A stretch of DNA of 64,000 nucleotides from Halosolutus gelatinilyticus (lineage in GTDB: Archaea; Halobacteriota; Halobacteria; Halobacteriales; Natrialbaceae): NCBI RefSeq assembly GCF_023028105.1, contig NZ_CP095491.1:2294001-2358000 (forward strand), given 5' to 3'. Of the stretch, positions 36,613 to 46,321 are shown one piece after another. A model generated the notes under the pieces. That model was not told where the DNA came from, ran no database searches, and saw only the letters and a list, made by a program, of their open reading frames with translations. The translations under genes were made by a program, and so were the position numbers. Positions within the stretch are counted from its first letter, which is position 1. Each line of letters begins with the position of its first letter.

Positions 36613-36837
36613 ACCGAGTATCCGTCCGGGGACGGGAAAAACGCTCGTTCGATCGCCGGGTATCGACCAACGGCACGAGAACGCGGCCGAAGAAGTGACG
36701 ATCCGATCGCCGTATGACGGTTCCGGCAGCGCGACTCAGTCCACGATCGCTATCGCGTCCGTTTCGGACAGCTCTTCGTCGGCGTTTTCCTTCGGATACA
36801 CGCGTACCTCGTACGTGTATTCGCCGAAATCGACCGC

Positions 36838-38211
36838 TCAATCGTCCGCTGCGATCGATCGATCCTCGGACGCCAGCAGCGGCGTTCCGTCCGCCTTCGG
36901 TCCTAGCTGCGGTCCGAACGGCGGGTCGTCGGGATCGATGACGCGCCGTTTCTCGTAGTCGGTCGAGCGCTCGACCGGCACGCGCCCGATCGAGGTGATC
37001 AGCTCGACGTAGTCCGCGAACGATCGGAACTCGCCGTACCCGCCGCCGGCGCGCTTGGTGATCTCCTCGGAGAGGATCGTCCCCATGAAGTCGTCGGCGC
37101 CGCAGGTGAGCATCTTGAGTCCGCCCTCGTCGCCGTACTTGACCCAGGAGGACTGGACGTGGTCGATGTTGTCGAGGAACAGTCGCGAGACCGCGATCAT
37201 CAGTTCGTCCTCGTCCCGCGAGGCGCCACCGGAAACGACGTCGTGCTCGAAAAGCGGCGTGTTCTGGTGGACGAACGAGAGCGGAACGAACTCCGTGATC
37301 GCACCGTCGACTCGCTCTTGCAGGTCGCGGACGCGTTTGAGGTGGAGCGCGCGGTGGGCCTCGTTCTCGACGTGGCCGTACATGATCGTCGCCGTGAGGC
37401 CGAGGCCGACGTTCGCGGCGGCCTCCATGGCTTCGAGCCACTCGTCGGTGCCGATCTTGCCGGGACAGATTACGTCTCGGACCTCGTCGACGAGGATCTC
37501 GGCGGCGGTTCCGGGAACCGTATCGAGGCCCGCCTCCTTCAGCCGGCCGTAGACCTCCTCGTAGGACCAGTCCGTGCCGCGGCGGGCGTGGTACCCTTCC
37601 TCCGGGGTCATCGAGTGGACGTGGACGCCGCCGACGCTCATCGCCGAGATCTGGTCGACGTAGGTGCCAGGGCTCGTCTCGTACCGTTCGGGCGGTTTGT
37701 AGTTGACGTCCTTCGGATCGGGGTGGCTCTCGAGGATCTCGCGGTGTTCCTCGTCCAGCGCGAACGCGGGGTGGAGCCCGGAGACCGAACAGACCTCGTA
37801 GATGCCGCGATCGACCGCGTCCGCGACGATCTCGCGGGACTCCGCCGACGTCTTCGTGAAGCCGGCGGTCTCGACCTCGCTCTCGCGCTCGAAGGTGTGG
37901 GCGGCGTCCTTGAAGTTACAGAACAGACAGCCGACGTTGCAGGCCGTCGTGACGTTATTGTTCAGGTTCGCGACGAAGGTGACCTCCTCGCCGACCACCT
38001 CGGCCCGGCGCCGATCGGCCGCCTCGAGCACCCGCTCTTTGCGGTCGCGGCGGATCCCCTCGGCGTCCGTTCCCGCGGTGAGCAACTCGATCGCGTCGTC
38101 GACGGTGAGTCGATCGCCGTTACGGGCTTTCTCGAGTGCGTTCTCGAACGATTGATCGGTCTCGGGAACGTAGTCGAACGTGAGGTCGGTTTCGGTCACC
38201 GGTCCGTCCAT
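36838..38211 (-). CDS. cofH: 7,8-didemethyl-8-hydroxy-5-deazariboflavin synthase, CofH subunit
   Basis: 457 aa from ATG 38211 (MDGPVTETD). Radical-SAM motif in CNVGCLFCNF (C-x3-C-x2-C) at about residue 80, followed by CofH-type SGLHPAFALDEE, GGVHVHSMTPEEGYHA and TVPGTAAEILVDEVR. Partner of CofG in deazaflavin ring formation. It lies on the opposite strand and is not in one transcript with cofG. Thirty-three sense codons follow the stop in the same frame (see findings). Its upstream region is the hairpin-rich stretch at 38212-38693. Confidence 0.9.
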   Translation of the reverse strand: MDGPVTETDLTFDYVPETDQSFENALEKARNGDRLTVDDAIELLTAGTDAEGIRRDRKERVLEAADRRRAEVVGEEVTFVANLNNNVTTACNVGCLFCNFKDAAHTFERESEVETAGFTKTSAESREIVADAVDRGIYEVCSVSGLHPAFALDEEHREILESHPDPKDVNYKPPERYETSPGTYVDQISAMSVGGVHVHSMTPEEGYHARRGTDWSYEEVYGRLKEAGLDTVPGTAAEILVDEVRDVICPGKIGTDEWLEAMEAAANVGLGLTATIMYGHVENEAHRALHLKRVRDLQERVDGAITEFVPLSFVHQNTPLFEHDVVSGGASRDEDELMIAVSRLFLDNIDHVQSSWVKYGDEGGLKMLTCGADDFMGTILSEEITKRAGGGYGEFRSFADYVELITSIGRVPVERSTDYEKRRVIDPDDPPFGPQLGPKADGTPLLASEDRSIAADD

Positions 38212-38693
38212 CGTGGTGACGATGTCCGTACAGCGAGAAAAGGGTGATGAATGGTCGATGGACTCGGATGTGTCGGATTCGAAAGTCCACGCCGGGGTGC
38301 CAACTGGCACCCCGGATGCCAGAACCGCTGGGTGTAACGCGAGCCGGTGCAGGGGCCCGCGTTACAGAGCGAATAGACGGTGTGGCAATGGTGGGGGGAA
38401 GGGTGCTGTGGTGGGGTTGCTGGAAGTCACGGGGAAAGGCTGTGGGTGCCTTCGGTGGGGTCTGCCCGTCGACCTCCACTCCTCTCTATCGGCGGGATGC
38501 ACTTGAACAGCGGCGACAGTATACGAGTCTTATATCGAATTCCACCGAATTTAAACCGAATTCAATCGCTCGAAAAGCCGTCCGAGAACGTTCATACGGC
38601 AGAAGTAGCTAAATATAATTGTTTTATGTTGAAAACTAGGCCAGCGAACACGCACGCCGGCGTCGTGAATTCGAAGACAGAAACCCGATTCGG
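38212..38693. other. hairpin-rich non-coding region upstream of cofH
   Basis: 482 bp with no supported gene. Contains CCGGGGTGCCA-AC-TGGCACCCCGG (38292-38315), a second stem TGTAACGCG/CGCGTTACA (38333-38341 with 38358-38366), then a G-rich run to about 38470. After that there are three GAATT copies at 38537, 38547 and 38558, spaced by one helical turn, and an AT-rich stretch (38600-38640). A structured RNA, a promoter or operator region, or both are possible. Confidence 0.5.
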
Positions 38694-39020
38694 TTAGCCG
38701 ACTAGTTCCTCGGCGACGACTCGCGCGTCCATCAGTCGCGGATCGATCGCGAGATCGAGTTGGCCCTTGACGAACTCCGGGATGGTCCGTCTGGCGTACG
38801 TGACCGTCCGCAGATCCTCGTTGAGATCGACCGCGATCGGGATCGTCGTCGCCTGATCGATGTCCGTCAGCACGTACAGGTCCGCGTCGACGATCCCCGC
38901 CCGTTCCAGCGCCGGGCGGGAGACGACCCCGTTGAGCCGGGTGACGTCGACGCCCTCGGCTTCGAGCGCCGCGGCGATTCCGTCGTCGTCCGGGCCGGTG
39001 ACGATCGCGTCCATATTCAT
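38694..39020 (-). CDS. small TrkA-N/CTP-cluster associated protein, DUF7126 type
   Basis: 108 aa. Alpha/beta pattern [60 protein letters not shown], like a minimal TrkA-N domain without its glycine loop. I recall the family as DUF7126. It starts within the guaAB stop (ATGA overlap), so it is coupled to it. The function is unknown; linkage to pyrG and guaAB is common in haloarchaea and suggests a nucleotide-related role. Confidence 0.7.
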   Translation of the reverse strand: MNMDAIVTGPDDDGIAAALEAEGVDVTRLNGVVSRPALERAGIVDADLYVLTDIDQATTIPIAVDLNEDLRTVTYARRTIPEFVKGQLDLAIDPRLMDARVVAEELVG

Positions 39021-39934
39021 TCGTACTCGATCGTGGCGGGCGGTTTGTGCGTCACGTCGTAGACGACGCGAGCGACGTTCTCGTTAGTGCCAGTGATGCG
39101 GGATTGGATGCGCTGGAGCGTCTCCCAGTCGATCTCCTGGGCGCGGGCGGTCATACCGTCCCGCGACTCGACGGAGCGGACGGAGACGACCCAGCCGTGA
39201 ACGCGGTTGTCGCCTTTGACGCCCGTCGCCTTCCCGATGACGGCTGCAAGCGCTTGCCACGGCTCGTACGCCTCGAGTTCCTCCTCGACGACGTGACAGG
39301 CGTCCCGGGCGACCTCGAGTTTCTCCTCGGTGACTTCGCCGATCACGCGAACGGCGAGCCCCGGGCCGGGGAACGGCATTCGCTCGGCGACGATCTCGTC
39401 CAAGCCGAGGTGGCGTGCCACCTCGCGCACCTCGTCCTTGTAGAGGTCGCGGACGGGTTCGACGATGCCGTCGAAGTCGACGACGTCGGGGAGGCCGCCG
39501 ACGTTGTGGTGGGACTTGATCCCGCCCTCGCTCTCGATGCGATCGGGGTAGATCGTCCCCTGGACGAGGTAGTCCGCGTCGGCATCTTTCGCCTCGCGCT
39601 CGAACTCGCGGATGAACTGCTCGCCGATGACCGCCCGCTTCTCCTCGGGATCGGTGACGCCTTCGAGGGCGTCGAGGAATCGATCCTTCGCGACGACGAT
39701 CCGCAGCGACTCCATGTAGTCGAACGTCTCGCGAATCTGATCGGTCTCGCCCTTGCGCATGAGGCCGGTGTCGACGTACACCGGCGTGAGCCGATCGCCG
39801 ATCGCCTCGTAGGCCAGGGCGGCGGCGACCGAGGAGTCGACGCCGCCCGAGAGGGCGATGACGGCGTTCGAATCGCCGATTTCGTCTCTGATCTCTGCGA
39901 CTGCTTCCGGAACGAACGTCTCTGTTTCGACCAT
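39017..39934 (-). CDS. guaAB: GMP synthase subunit B (ATP pyrophosphatase)
   Basis: 305 aa. P-loop-like pyrophosphatase motif [16 protein letters not shown], then [14 protein letters not shown] with SHHNVGGLP, and the dimer domain ending KPPATIEYE. Archaeal GMP synthetase is split: this is the ATP-pyrophosphatase subunit, and the glutaminase subunit is not in the window. Converts XMP to GMP using ammonia. It overlaps pyrG by one base at 39934 and is in one operon with it. Confidence 0.9.
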   Translation of the reverse strand: MVETETFVPEAVAEIRDEIGDSNAVIALSGGVDSSVAAALAYEAIGDRLTPVYVDTGLMRKGETDQIRETFDYMESLRIVVAKDRFLDALEGVTDPEEKRAVIGEQFIREFEREAKDADADYLVQGTIYPDRIESEGGIKSHHNVGGLPDVVDFDGIVEPVRDLYKDEVREVARHLGLDEIVAERMPFPGPGLAVRVIGEVTEEKLEVARDACHVVEEELEAYEPWQALAAVIGKATGVKGDNRVHGWVVSVRSVESRDGMTARAQEIDWETLQRIQSRITGTNENVARVVYDVTHKPPATIEYE

Positions 39935-41610
39935 CAGTGGGTAACCTCCGTTTCGGCGTCGGTTTCGGTGCCGTCGGCCGACTCGGACGCTGTTCGATCG
40001 ACGACGGCCTCGACCAGCCCGAGGAACGGGGGACTCGGCTGGCCGGGACGGGACGTGTACTCGGGGTGGAACTGCGTTCCGAGGAAGTAGGGGTGTCCGT
40101 CGAGTTCGAGGATCTCCATCCGGTTACCCGCGGTGCCGGAGAAGACGAGAGGTTCGTCCTCGAACGCGTCGAAGTACTCGGGGTTGACCTCGTAACGGTG
40201 GCGGTGGCGCTCGGAACAGGACGTGTCGCCGTAGAGCTCGTAGGCGAGCGTCTCGGGTTCGATCACCGTCGTATGCTCGCCGAGTCGCATCGTGCCGCCC
40301 ATGTCCTCGACCTCGTACTGTTCGGGCAGGATGTCGATGACCGGGTGGGGCGTCTCCCCGTCCATCTCCGCCGAGTGAGCGCCCTCCAGCGCTAGGACGT
40401 TCCGGGCGTACTCGACGACGGCCATCTGGAAGCCGAGACAGAGCCCGAGGAAGGGGACGTCGTTCTCGCGGGCGTACCGGACGGCCTCGATCTTGCCTTC
40501 GGAGCCGCGCATCCCGAAGCCGCCGGGGACGATGACGCCGTCCACGTCGTCGAGTTGGCCGTCGTGGCCGTCGGCGATCTCGCCGGCGGACACCCAGTGG
40601 ACGTTCACGTCGACGTCGAGTTCGAAGCCCGCGTGTTTGAGCGATTCGTGAATCGACATGTAGGCGTCCTCCAGATCGTACTTGCCAACCAGCGCGACGT
40701 CGACAGTGCCGTCTTTCTCCGTCGTGACGATCTCTCGCCATTCGTTGGTCCGCTCGCCCTCCGGCAGCGCGTCGCCGGCGAGCCCGAACCGTTCGAGCAC
40801 GTACTGGTCGAGCCCCTCGTCCTCGACCATCAGCGGGACGTGGTAGACGTCGTCGACGTCCGGGTTCGAGAAGACGGCTTCAGTCGGAATGTCGCAGAAC
40901 AGGGCGATCTTTTCCTTCGTCTCGGGGGCGAGTCGGTCCTCACAGCGGCCGACGATCACGTCGGGCTGGAGGCCGATCGATCGGACCTCCTTGACGCTGT
41001 GTTGCGTGGGCTTGGTCTTTTGCTCGCCGTTTTTCGAATACGGAACCAGGGTGACGTGGACGAACAGGACGTTCTCCTCGGGTTCCTCGTGGGCGAACTG
41101 TCGCAGGGCTTCGAGGTAGGGCATGCCCTCGATGTCGCCGACCGTGCCGCCGACCTCGACGATGCAGACGTCGGTTCCCTCGGCGGCTTCCCGAATGCGG
41201 CGCTTGATGTCGTCGGTGATGTGCGGGATGATCTGGACCGTCTTCCCCAGGTAGTCGCCGGCGCGCTCTTGCTCGATGACGTGCTGGTAGGTCTTCCCGG
41301 TGGTGATGTTGTGGTCCGAGGTCATGTCGACGTCGAGGAACCGCTCGTAGTTCCCCAGGTCGAGGTCGACCTCGCCCCCGTCCTCTAAGACGTAGACTTC
41401 CCCGTGCTGGTAGGGGTTCATCGTCCCCGCGTCGACGTTCAGGTACGGATCGATCTTGACGGCGGTGACGTCGAACCCGGCGTTCTTCAGGAGTCGGCCG
41501 GTACTTGCGGCCGTGATCCCCTTCCCGAGTCCGGACATCACGCCGCCGGTGACGAAGATGAACTTGTTCCCCAGCGAGGGGTCATAATGAGTGTCCGATT
41601 CCGTCGGCAT
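39934..41610 (-). CDS. pyrG: CTP synthase
   Basis: 558 aa from ATG 41610 ([10 protein letters not shown]), near the family's length. N-terminal synthetase domain with [42 protein letters not shown]-terminal class I glutaminase with catalytic Cys in GLCLGFQ, and His/Glu in [13 protein letters not shown]. Makes CTP from UTP, ATP and glutamine. The last 20 residues are acidic and variable. First gene of the pyrG-guaAB operon; upstream there is a 183-bp spacer. Confidence 0.93.
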   Translation of the reverse strand: MPTESDTHYDPSLGNKFIFVTGGVMSGLGKGITAASTGRLLKNAGFDVTAVKIDPYLNVDAGTMNPYQHGEVYVLEDGGEVDLDLGNYERFLDVDMTSDHNITTGKTYQHVIEQERAGDYLGKTVQIIPHITDDIKRRIREAAEGTDVCIVEVGGTVGDIEGMPYLEALRQFAHEEPEENVLFVHVTLVPYSKNGEQKTKPTQHSVKEVRSIGLQPDVIVGRCEDRLAPETKEKIALFCDIPTEAVFSNPDVDDVYHVPLMVEDEGLDQYVLERFGLAGDALPEGERTNEWREIVTTEKDGTVDVALVGKYDLEDAYMSIHESLKHAGFELDVDVNVHWVSAGEIADGHDGQLDDVDGVIVPGGFGMRGSEGKIEAVRYARENDVPFLGLCLGFQMAVVEYARNVLALEGAHSAEMDGETPHPVIDILPEQYEVEDMGGTMRLGEHTTVIEPETLAYELYGDTSCSERHRHRYEVNPEYFDAFEDEPLVFSGTAGNRMEILELDGHPYFLGTQFHPEYTSRPGQPSPPFLGLVEAVVDRTASESADGTETDAETEVTH

Positions 41611-41793
41611 ACCGAGTGTCCGAGTGAACAGTTGAAAACGATTTCGGAGAGGGGCGGGAGCGCCAGTCGCTACCATACGACGGCTGCTCCGCATTTGCGA
41701 TCGGAACGCGAATCTCGTAGTCCCGCGATAACCGGAGCGCGTCCTGTCCGGTGACGCACGATGAAGTGCACTCTTGACCGTTGCAAATGACCG

Positions 41794-42075
41794 TTACCGG
41801 CGATCTCGGAGCTGAAGGTCATATCCACATCGTGTCGAGATCCGATGTACGGCCTCGCTGAATGCTGCCATCGTTTCTGCGTCGGGGAACCGAATCTCCG
41901 ACGGCCGTCGTTCAACCCGACTTCCGATCTGTCGACGTATTCGCGCCGGTACCGAATCGTCTCGGATGGACCACGTGAGGGCGGCGACCGGATCCCTCCC
42001 GTCGAACTCGATCGCTGCAATGTCTTCTAGTTCGTACACCCGCGACTGGGTTTGCGTTTCCACAGCGAGTTCCAC
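41794..42075 (-). CDS. small hypothetical protein
   Basis: 93 aa, GTG start at 42075. Sequence ELAVETQTQSRVYELEDIAAIEFDGRDPVAALTWS and the ending RFPDAETMAAFSEAVHRIS has a beta-rich then helical character reminiscent of small PH-like or regulatory domains. No catalytic motif or membrane segment. It is not a shadow of an opposite-strand gene. No homologue can be named. Confidence 0.55.
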   Translation of the reverse strand: MELAVETQTQSRVYELEDIAAIEFDGRDPVAALTWSIRDDSVPARIRRQIGSRVERRPSEIRFPDAETMAAFSEAVHRISTRCGYDLQLRDRR

Positions 42076-42371
42076 GCCAGTTGTCCCCGGCTGCGGTTCA
42101 TAGCGGCAGTCGTCGCCCTCCCAGGAGGGCGCGTCCGATCACAACTAGTGCACGTGACGATGCGTCTAACGGTCCAGTATGACTGCTGGGACGGGATGTC
42201 AGTAGCGAGGTCCCCAGCGTGCGATCGCATACCCGACTGCAGCCGCAACAGCAGCTGGAATGTACGATACCCGCGGATCTGCTGTCGTATTTATTGTCTT
42301 CCGTCGCGCTCGCTACTGTACTGACTCCGGGGGTACCATCTCCCTCACGGTATTCCCGACGCCGCGTATAC

Positions 42372-42797
42372 TTACGGTTCCTCGTCCATCTCCACCTTTC
42401 CCTGCGGATCGTCTTCCTTCGACACCTTACCCTCGGCCGCTCCCTCTTCTACCTCCAGGTCCTGAACCTCGACGATTTCCGCCTGGTCGAGATACTCGAT
42501 GCCGCCGCCCATTCGGAGTTGGATCGTCCGTCCCGGGAGATCCGGATCGTCCGCGTCGGTCGGCTGTTGCGGTACCGAGACGGCGGTGACCCCTTCGATC
42601 GTGACGGAGCGTTTCTGGATCGGATCGTCCTCGTACTCGACCGTCTCCCACGTCTCCATGTCGAATTCGTCGATGTTCTTGCCGAAGTATTCCTCCGGTT
42701 CCTTGTTGACGGTATCCTCGGTCTGGGACTCGCCGGTCGTCCGGTTGTCGTCGAACTGGACCTCCTCGTGTTTGTACTGTCGAAGGTGGACGAGCAT
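42372..42797 (-). CDS. conserved acidic haloarchaeal protein
   Basis: 141 aa from ATG 42797 (MLVHLRQYKHEEVQ); an alternative ATG is at 42809. A TTAACA box about 28 bp upstream of 42797 fits a leaderless transcript and favours this start. The core has GIEYLDQAEIVEVQDLE and SVTIEGVTAVSVPQQPT, beta-rich and strongly acidic, with an Asp/Glu/Lys tail. No named family. It is the minus-strand partner of a divergent promoter shared with the membrane protein at 42934. Confidence 0.65.
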   Translation of the reverse strand: MLVHLRQYKHEEVQFDDNRTTGESQTEDTVNKEPEEYFGKNIDEFDMETWETVEYEDDPIQKRSVTIEGVTAVSVPQQPTDADDPDLPGRTIQLRMGGGIEYLDQAEIVEVQDLEVEEGAAEGKVSKEDDPQGKVEMDEEP

Positions 42798-42933
42798 ACT
42801 CGAACCCATTACCTGTGACGTGTTAATCCTTGACGGGGAAACTGCTGGCAACCCCCGCCCCGAAACGGCCGAGCATTTACCGATCGACAAGACCGAGGTT
42901 ATTTTATCCGTGGGATCAAACACTGCGAACGTT

Positions 42934-43836
42934 GTGGAATCACGCACGGACTACGCCCGTATCGAGATCGGCGAACCCGACATCGGATTCCAGGCCGGAT
43001 TCGGGTTCTACCTCGGACTCGTCGCCGCCGGATTCGCGGCGATCGCCGGGATACTCGCCGACCTGACGACGGCGGCGCTGCTGGGTCTCCTCCCGACTTT
43101 CGTGACCGCCGTGACGATCGTCGGCCACGTGCTCGCAAAGCGCGCCCACGGCCTCCCCGAGGAGATCGGCCGAAGCCGTCGCCTCCGCCTCGCCTGCTAC
43201 CTCCCGCCGGTTGCGGCCGTCGCGACGTTTTACGCCGCTTACGCCGGCCTGATCGAAGCCGGCGGCCGGTTCGCCCTCGTCACGGCGCTGACCGTCCTGC
43301 TGACCGGCATTGCGGCGTTTGGCGTCGATCGGATGTCGCGCAACCGGTACGTCGACATGGTCACCGCGGACGAACCCGCGGCGACCTGGACCTATTGGCG
43401 GACCTCCTCCGGGTTCTCTCAGCCGGTCTTCACCGTGATTATGGCTATCACGACGCTCTTCGGCGCCGGAACCGCACTGACCGGACACCCGCAGGGGCTG
43501 TTCTGGTCGGCGTACGGTCTCCTCATGCTCTATCTGCACCACTCCGATCGGTACGCAGACGAGTTCGGGTCCGGCGATCGGTGGACCGCGCCGAAACTGC
43601 GCGCTCACGAGGCCGGACTCGTCGTCGGCCGTCCGTTCGCGAAGACGCTCGTCCCGTGGGACGACGTCGAGGACGTCCGACTCACCGACGACGCGCTCGT
43701 CGTCGAGCGCCGACGCTTCGGCCGTCGGTCCCGCTGGTTCGATCTCCGCTGCGACCGCGAGGCGATCGACGATCCCGAGGCCGTCGCGGAGGCGATCGAA
43801 GCGGTGCGCTCGCCGCTCGCTGCTCACTCTCGCTAG
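42934..43836 (+). CDS. membrane protein with C-terminal PH-like domain
   Basis: 300 aa from GTG 42934; it follows a TATA-like TTATTTTAT at 42899-42907, about 30 bp upstream. Six or so hydrophobic helices span residues 20-190, then a soluble end WTAPKLRAHEAGLVVGRPFAKTLVPWDDVEDVRLTDDALVVERRRF that reads as a bacterial-PH-like beta domain (WxxV-x-x-V.L pattern). The family name is not known to me. An earlier in-frame GTG (42910) exists but lies within the promoter. Confidence 0.65.
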   Translation: MESRTDYARIEIGEPDIGFQAGFGFYLGLVAAGFAAIAGILADLTTAALLGLLPTFVTAVTIVGHVLAKRAHGLPEEIGRSRRLRLACYLPPVAAVATFYAAYAGLIEAGGRFALVTALTVLLTGIAAFGVDRMSRNRYVDMVTADEPAATWTYWRTSSGFSQPVFTVIMAITTLFGAGTALTGHPQGLFWSAYGLLMLYLHHSDRYADEFGSGDRWTAPKLRAHEAGLVVGRPFAKTLVPWDDVEDVRLTDDALVVERRRFGRRSRWFDLRCDREAIDDPEAVAEAIEAVRSPLAAHSR

Positions 43837-43879
43837 CGACTCGCGAGGGTCCTCTCGAATCGGATCGATATCGTCCGAC

Positions 43880-44080
43880 TCACGAGTTCCGCGGGGCGTT
43901 TCCGAACCGCCGTCTCCGTCGGACGCTGTCGGAGAGCAGCGACCGCTGGAGGATTGCGAGGAAGGCGAATGCGCCAGCGAGCGCGAGGAACTTCGTCGTC
44001 GATCCGATCGCCAGACTGTAGAACAGTCCGGTACCGAGGGCCACGTACAGTACGACAAGAAGCCAGACGATCCGGATCAT
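43880..44080 (-). CDS. small two-helix membrane protein
   Basis: 66 aa: helices at about 4-24 and 30-46 (IRIVWLLVVLYVALGTGLFY, TTKFLALAGAFAFLAIL), then a basic tail RRRRRFGNAPRNS. Converges with the preceding gene. The positive-inside tail and codon use suggest a true small membrane protein of unknown role. Confidence 0.6.
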   Translation of the reverse strand: MIRIVWLLVVLYVALGTGLFYSLAIGSTTKFLALAGAFAFLAILQRSLLSDSVRRRRRFGNAPRNS

Positions 44081-44410
44081 GGGAGTAACACGCGAGGAGG
44101 AACGATAAGGATAGTGGCTGGCGGTGTCGGTTTCCGCGCGCGGTCCGTTACCGAGCGCCGTCAGTCCGTTTCGTTTGCGCCGACGGGAGCATCCGACGAT
44201 GGAGACGGCCGGCAGACCTACTACGAGCTCCCCACCTCGGGCGACAGGAGATCGACGCGGATTACCGCAGCGTCACCGGATCCGATCCCGCGCAGTAGCT
44301 GACGGTCGAGGAGGAGTCGAGGTCCCAGTTCGGACGAAAACGCCGAATCAGTGGACGGTTACGTGGTTCTTCGAACGGTTTTGTTCGATTCGAGACGACG
44401 GACTCACCGC
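44081..44410. other. intergenic region without a supported gene
   Basis: 330 bp between the small membrane protein and aIF5B. Reading frames here have no protein-like character. It would hold the terminator of aIF5B and the promoter of the 43880 gene, but I can point to no distinct signal. Confidence 0.45.
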
Positions 44411-46210
44411 TTACTTGCCCCAGAACGGATCGCGACTCCGGAGTTTGTCGAGGTACATGTTCAGCGCTTCGAGTTCGTCGCCGGGGATCTCGCTCGCGAG
44501 TTCCTGTTCCAAGATCTTCGCGTGCTTCTCGGGGAGTTCCGCCCAGAGTTCGTCGTCCTCCTCGATCTGGCGGCCGACGGTGGGACCGTCGATCGCGACC
44601 GAGACGCGGTTGCCGGCACGGGCCTCGTCGACGTCCTCGCCCTGCTCCTGAATCCCCTTGATCCGGCCGACGCGATCGGGCTCGTTGCCTTCGAATTTGA
44701 CGACGTTCGTGTTATTCTGCAACGTCCCGGAGTTCACTTCGACGCCGACGACCGCGGGGTCGTTCTGGCGGAAGGTGTGGTCCGGCAGGATCCGGAACCG
44801 GGCCGGTCGGACGATGTTCTCGAGGATGGTGTCCTGTTGGGCGCGCTCGATCTCCTCGACGAACTCCTCGTACTCCTCGATCAACTGGTAGATGACCTGG
44901 TCGGTAAAGACCGTCACGTCCTCGATCTCGGCGCGCTGATTCGCGTCGGAGAGGACGTCGACGTTGAACCCGAGGATCACCTGCTGTTTCGGATCGTCGG
45001 CCGTCGACGCGACGGAGACGTCCCGCGGGGCGACGTCGCCGACTTCCGCGCGGACGATCGGCACCTCCGCCTCCTCCAGAGCGTCGGCCATCGCCTCGAG
45101 GCTCCCCAGGGTGTCGGCTTTGACGACGACGCCTTGCTCTTCGGTGTCGACGGCGATGTCCGCGAGTTCGGCCTCGACTTCCTCGATGACCTCGTCGAGA
45201 TCGCGGTTCCGGACCACGCGGACGGGCGCGCCGGCCATCGCGTCCCCGAGGTCGGGCGCGGCGACCTTGATCCCGGCCGCGGCGCCGACCTCGTCGACTT
45301 TCTCGAAGCGGCTCTCGGTGCGAATCTCGGCGAGCGGTCGCGGCTGGAGCAGCGCGCGAACTTCGGTGACGATCGGATCGTTCTGTCCGCCGACGACGAT
45401 CGTGTCGTCGGCTCTGATGGTGCCGTCGTAGAGGACGATGTCGACCGTCTTCCCGAAGCCCTTCTCCTCTTTGACTTCGAGGACGGTCCCGACGCCGGGG
45501 CCGGCGACGTCGATCTCCATCTCCTCTTTCATGTACCGCTGGGAGAGCCCCATCATCACGGTGAGCAGGTCCGGGACGCCCTCGCCGGTCATCGCCGAGA
45601 CGGGGACGACGCCGACGTTTCGCTGGAAGTTCTGGACCCGCCAGTACAGGTCCGCGGAGAAGCCCTCGTCCGAGAGGTTCCCGATGATCTCGTAGAGGCT
45701 TTCGTCCAGTCGTCCCCGGACCCGATCGGACTGAGACTCGTAGGTCGCGGTGATCGGTGCGTCCTCCGTCGGATTCCAGCCGGGGACGGTGTCGATCTTG
45801 TTCGCGGCGACGATAAACGGCGTCTGCGATCGCTTGAGGATGTCGAGGGCCTCGAGCGTCTGGGGCTGGAACCCGTCGTTGACGTCGACGACGAGGATCG
45901 CGATGTCCGCGAGCGCGCCGCCGCGCGATCGCAGCGTCGTAAAGGAGTGGTGGCCCGGCGTATCGATGAACAGCAGGCCGGGCAGATCGAAGTCGTCGGG
46001 ATCGACGAGGTCGCCCGCGATCGTCGAGACGATGTCGAGCGGAACCGCGGTGGCGCCGATGTGCTGGGTGATCGCGCCCGCTTCGCCCTCGATGACCGCG
46101 GAGCCGCGGATCTTGTCGAGGAGACTGGTCTTACCGTGATCGACGTGGCCGAGAACGGCGACGATCGGCGTTCGAAGAGATGTGGGATCGTGCGTATCCG
46201 AATCAGACAT
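44411..46210 (-). CDS. infB: translation initiation factor aIF5B (IF2 family)
   Basis: 599 aa. GTPase domain near the N-terminus: P-loop AVLGHVDHGKTSLLDKIR, DTPGHHSFTTLRSRG, and NKIDT with switch sequences; then domains II, III and IV (VVPVSAMTGEGVPDLLTV, VVKADTLGSLEAM, GVEVNSGTLQNN). Joins ribosomal subunits and positions initiator tRNA during translation initiation. Slightly shorter than yeast eIF5B because the long N-terminal extension is absent, as in archaea. Its own promoter is upstream of 46210. Confidence 0.92.
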   Translation of the reverse strand: MSDSDTHDPTSLRTPIVAVLGHVDHGKTSLLDKIRGSAVIEGEAGAITQHIGATAVPLDIVSTIAGDLVDPDDFDLPGLLFIDTPGHHSFTTLRSRGGALADIAILVVDVNDGFQPQTLEALDILKRSQTPFIVAANKIDTVPGWNPTEDAPITATYESQSDRVRGRLDESLYEIIGNLSDEGFSADLYWRVQNFQRNVGVVPVSAMTGEGVPDLLTVMMGLSQRYMKEEMEIDVAGPGVGTVLEVKEEKGFGKTVDIVLYDGTIRADDTIVVGGQNDPIVTEVRALLQPRPLAEIRTESRFEKVDEVGAAAGIKVAAPDLGDAMAGAPVRVVRNRDLDEVIEEVEAELADIAVDTEEQGVVVKADTLGSLEAMADALEEAEVPIVRAEVGDVAPRDVSVASTADDPKQQVILGFNVDVLSDANQRAEIEDVTVFTDQVIYQLIEEYEEFVEEIERAQQDTILENIVRPARFRILPDHTFRQNDPAVVGVEVNSGTLQNNTNVVKFEGNEPDRVGRIKGIQEQGEDVDEARAGNRVSVAIDGPTVGRQIEEDDELWAELPEKHAKILEQELASEIPGDELEALNMYLDKLRSRDPFWGK

Positions 46211-46321
46211 GGTGAACCACCCGAGAAGGTCTTAACTAACACGTCGGTAGAGCGGTAGTTAAACCCATCGTCACGCCGTCGATCGCCGTCGTAGGAGGGG
46301 CTCCGTCGCGCGGTTCGCCTC

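Noticed and set aside
36145-36717. 190-residue frame over the sppA promoter
   Set aside because: Low-complexity residues and overlap with a better minus-strand gene (36340-36612).
38281-38480. RNase P RNA, SRP RNA or tRNA in the hairpin-rich spacer
   Set aside because: None of the conserved core motifs of these RNAs is present.
42140-42300. Short hydrophobic stretch ending YIPAAVAAAVGYAIARWGPRY on the minus strand
   Set aside because: No start codon in frame before an upstream stop, so not counted as a gene, though it might be the end of a small membrane protein.
44351-46258. 635-residue plus-strand frame opposite aIF5B
   Set aside because: Antisense shadow; the minus-strand frame has every IF2 motif.
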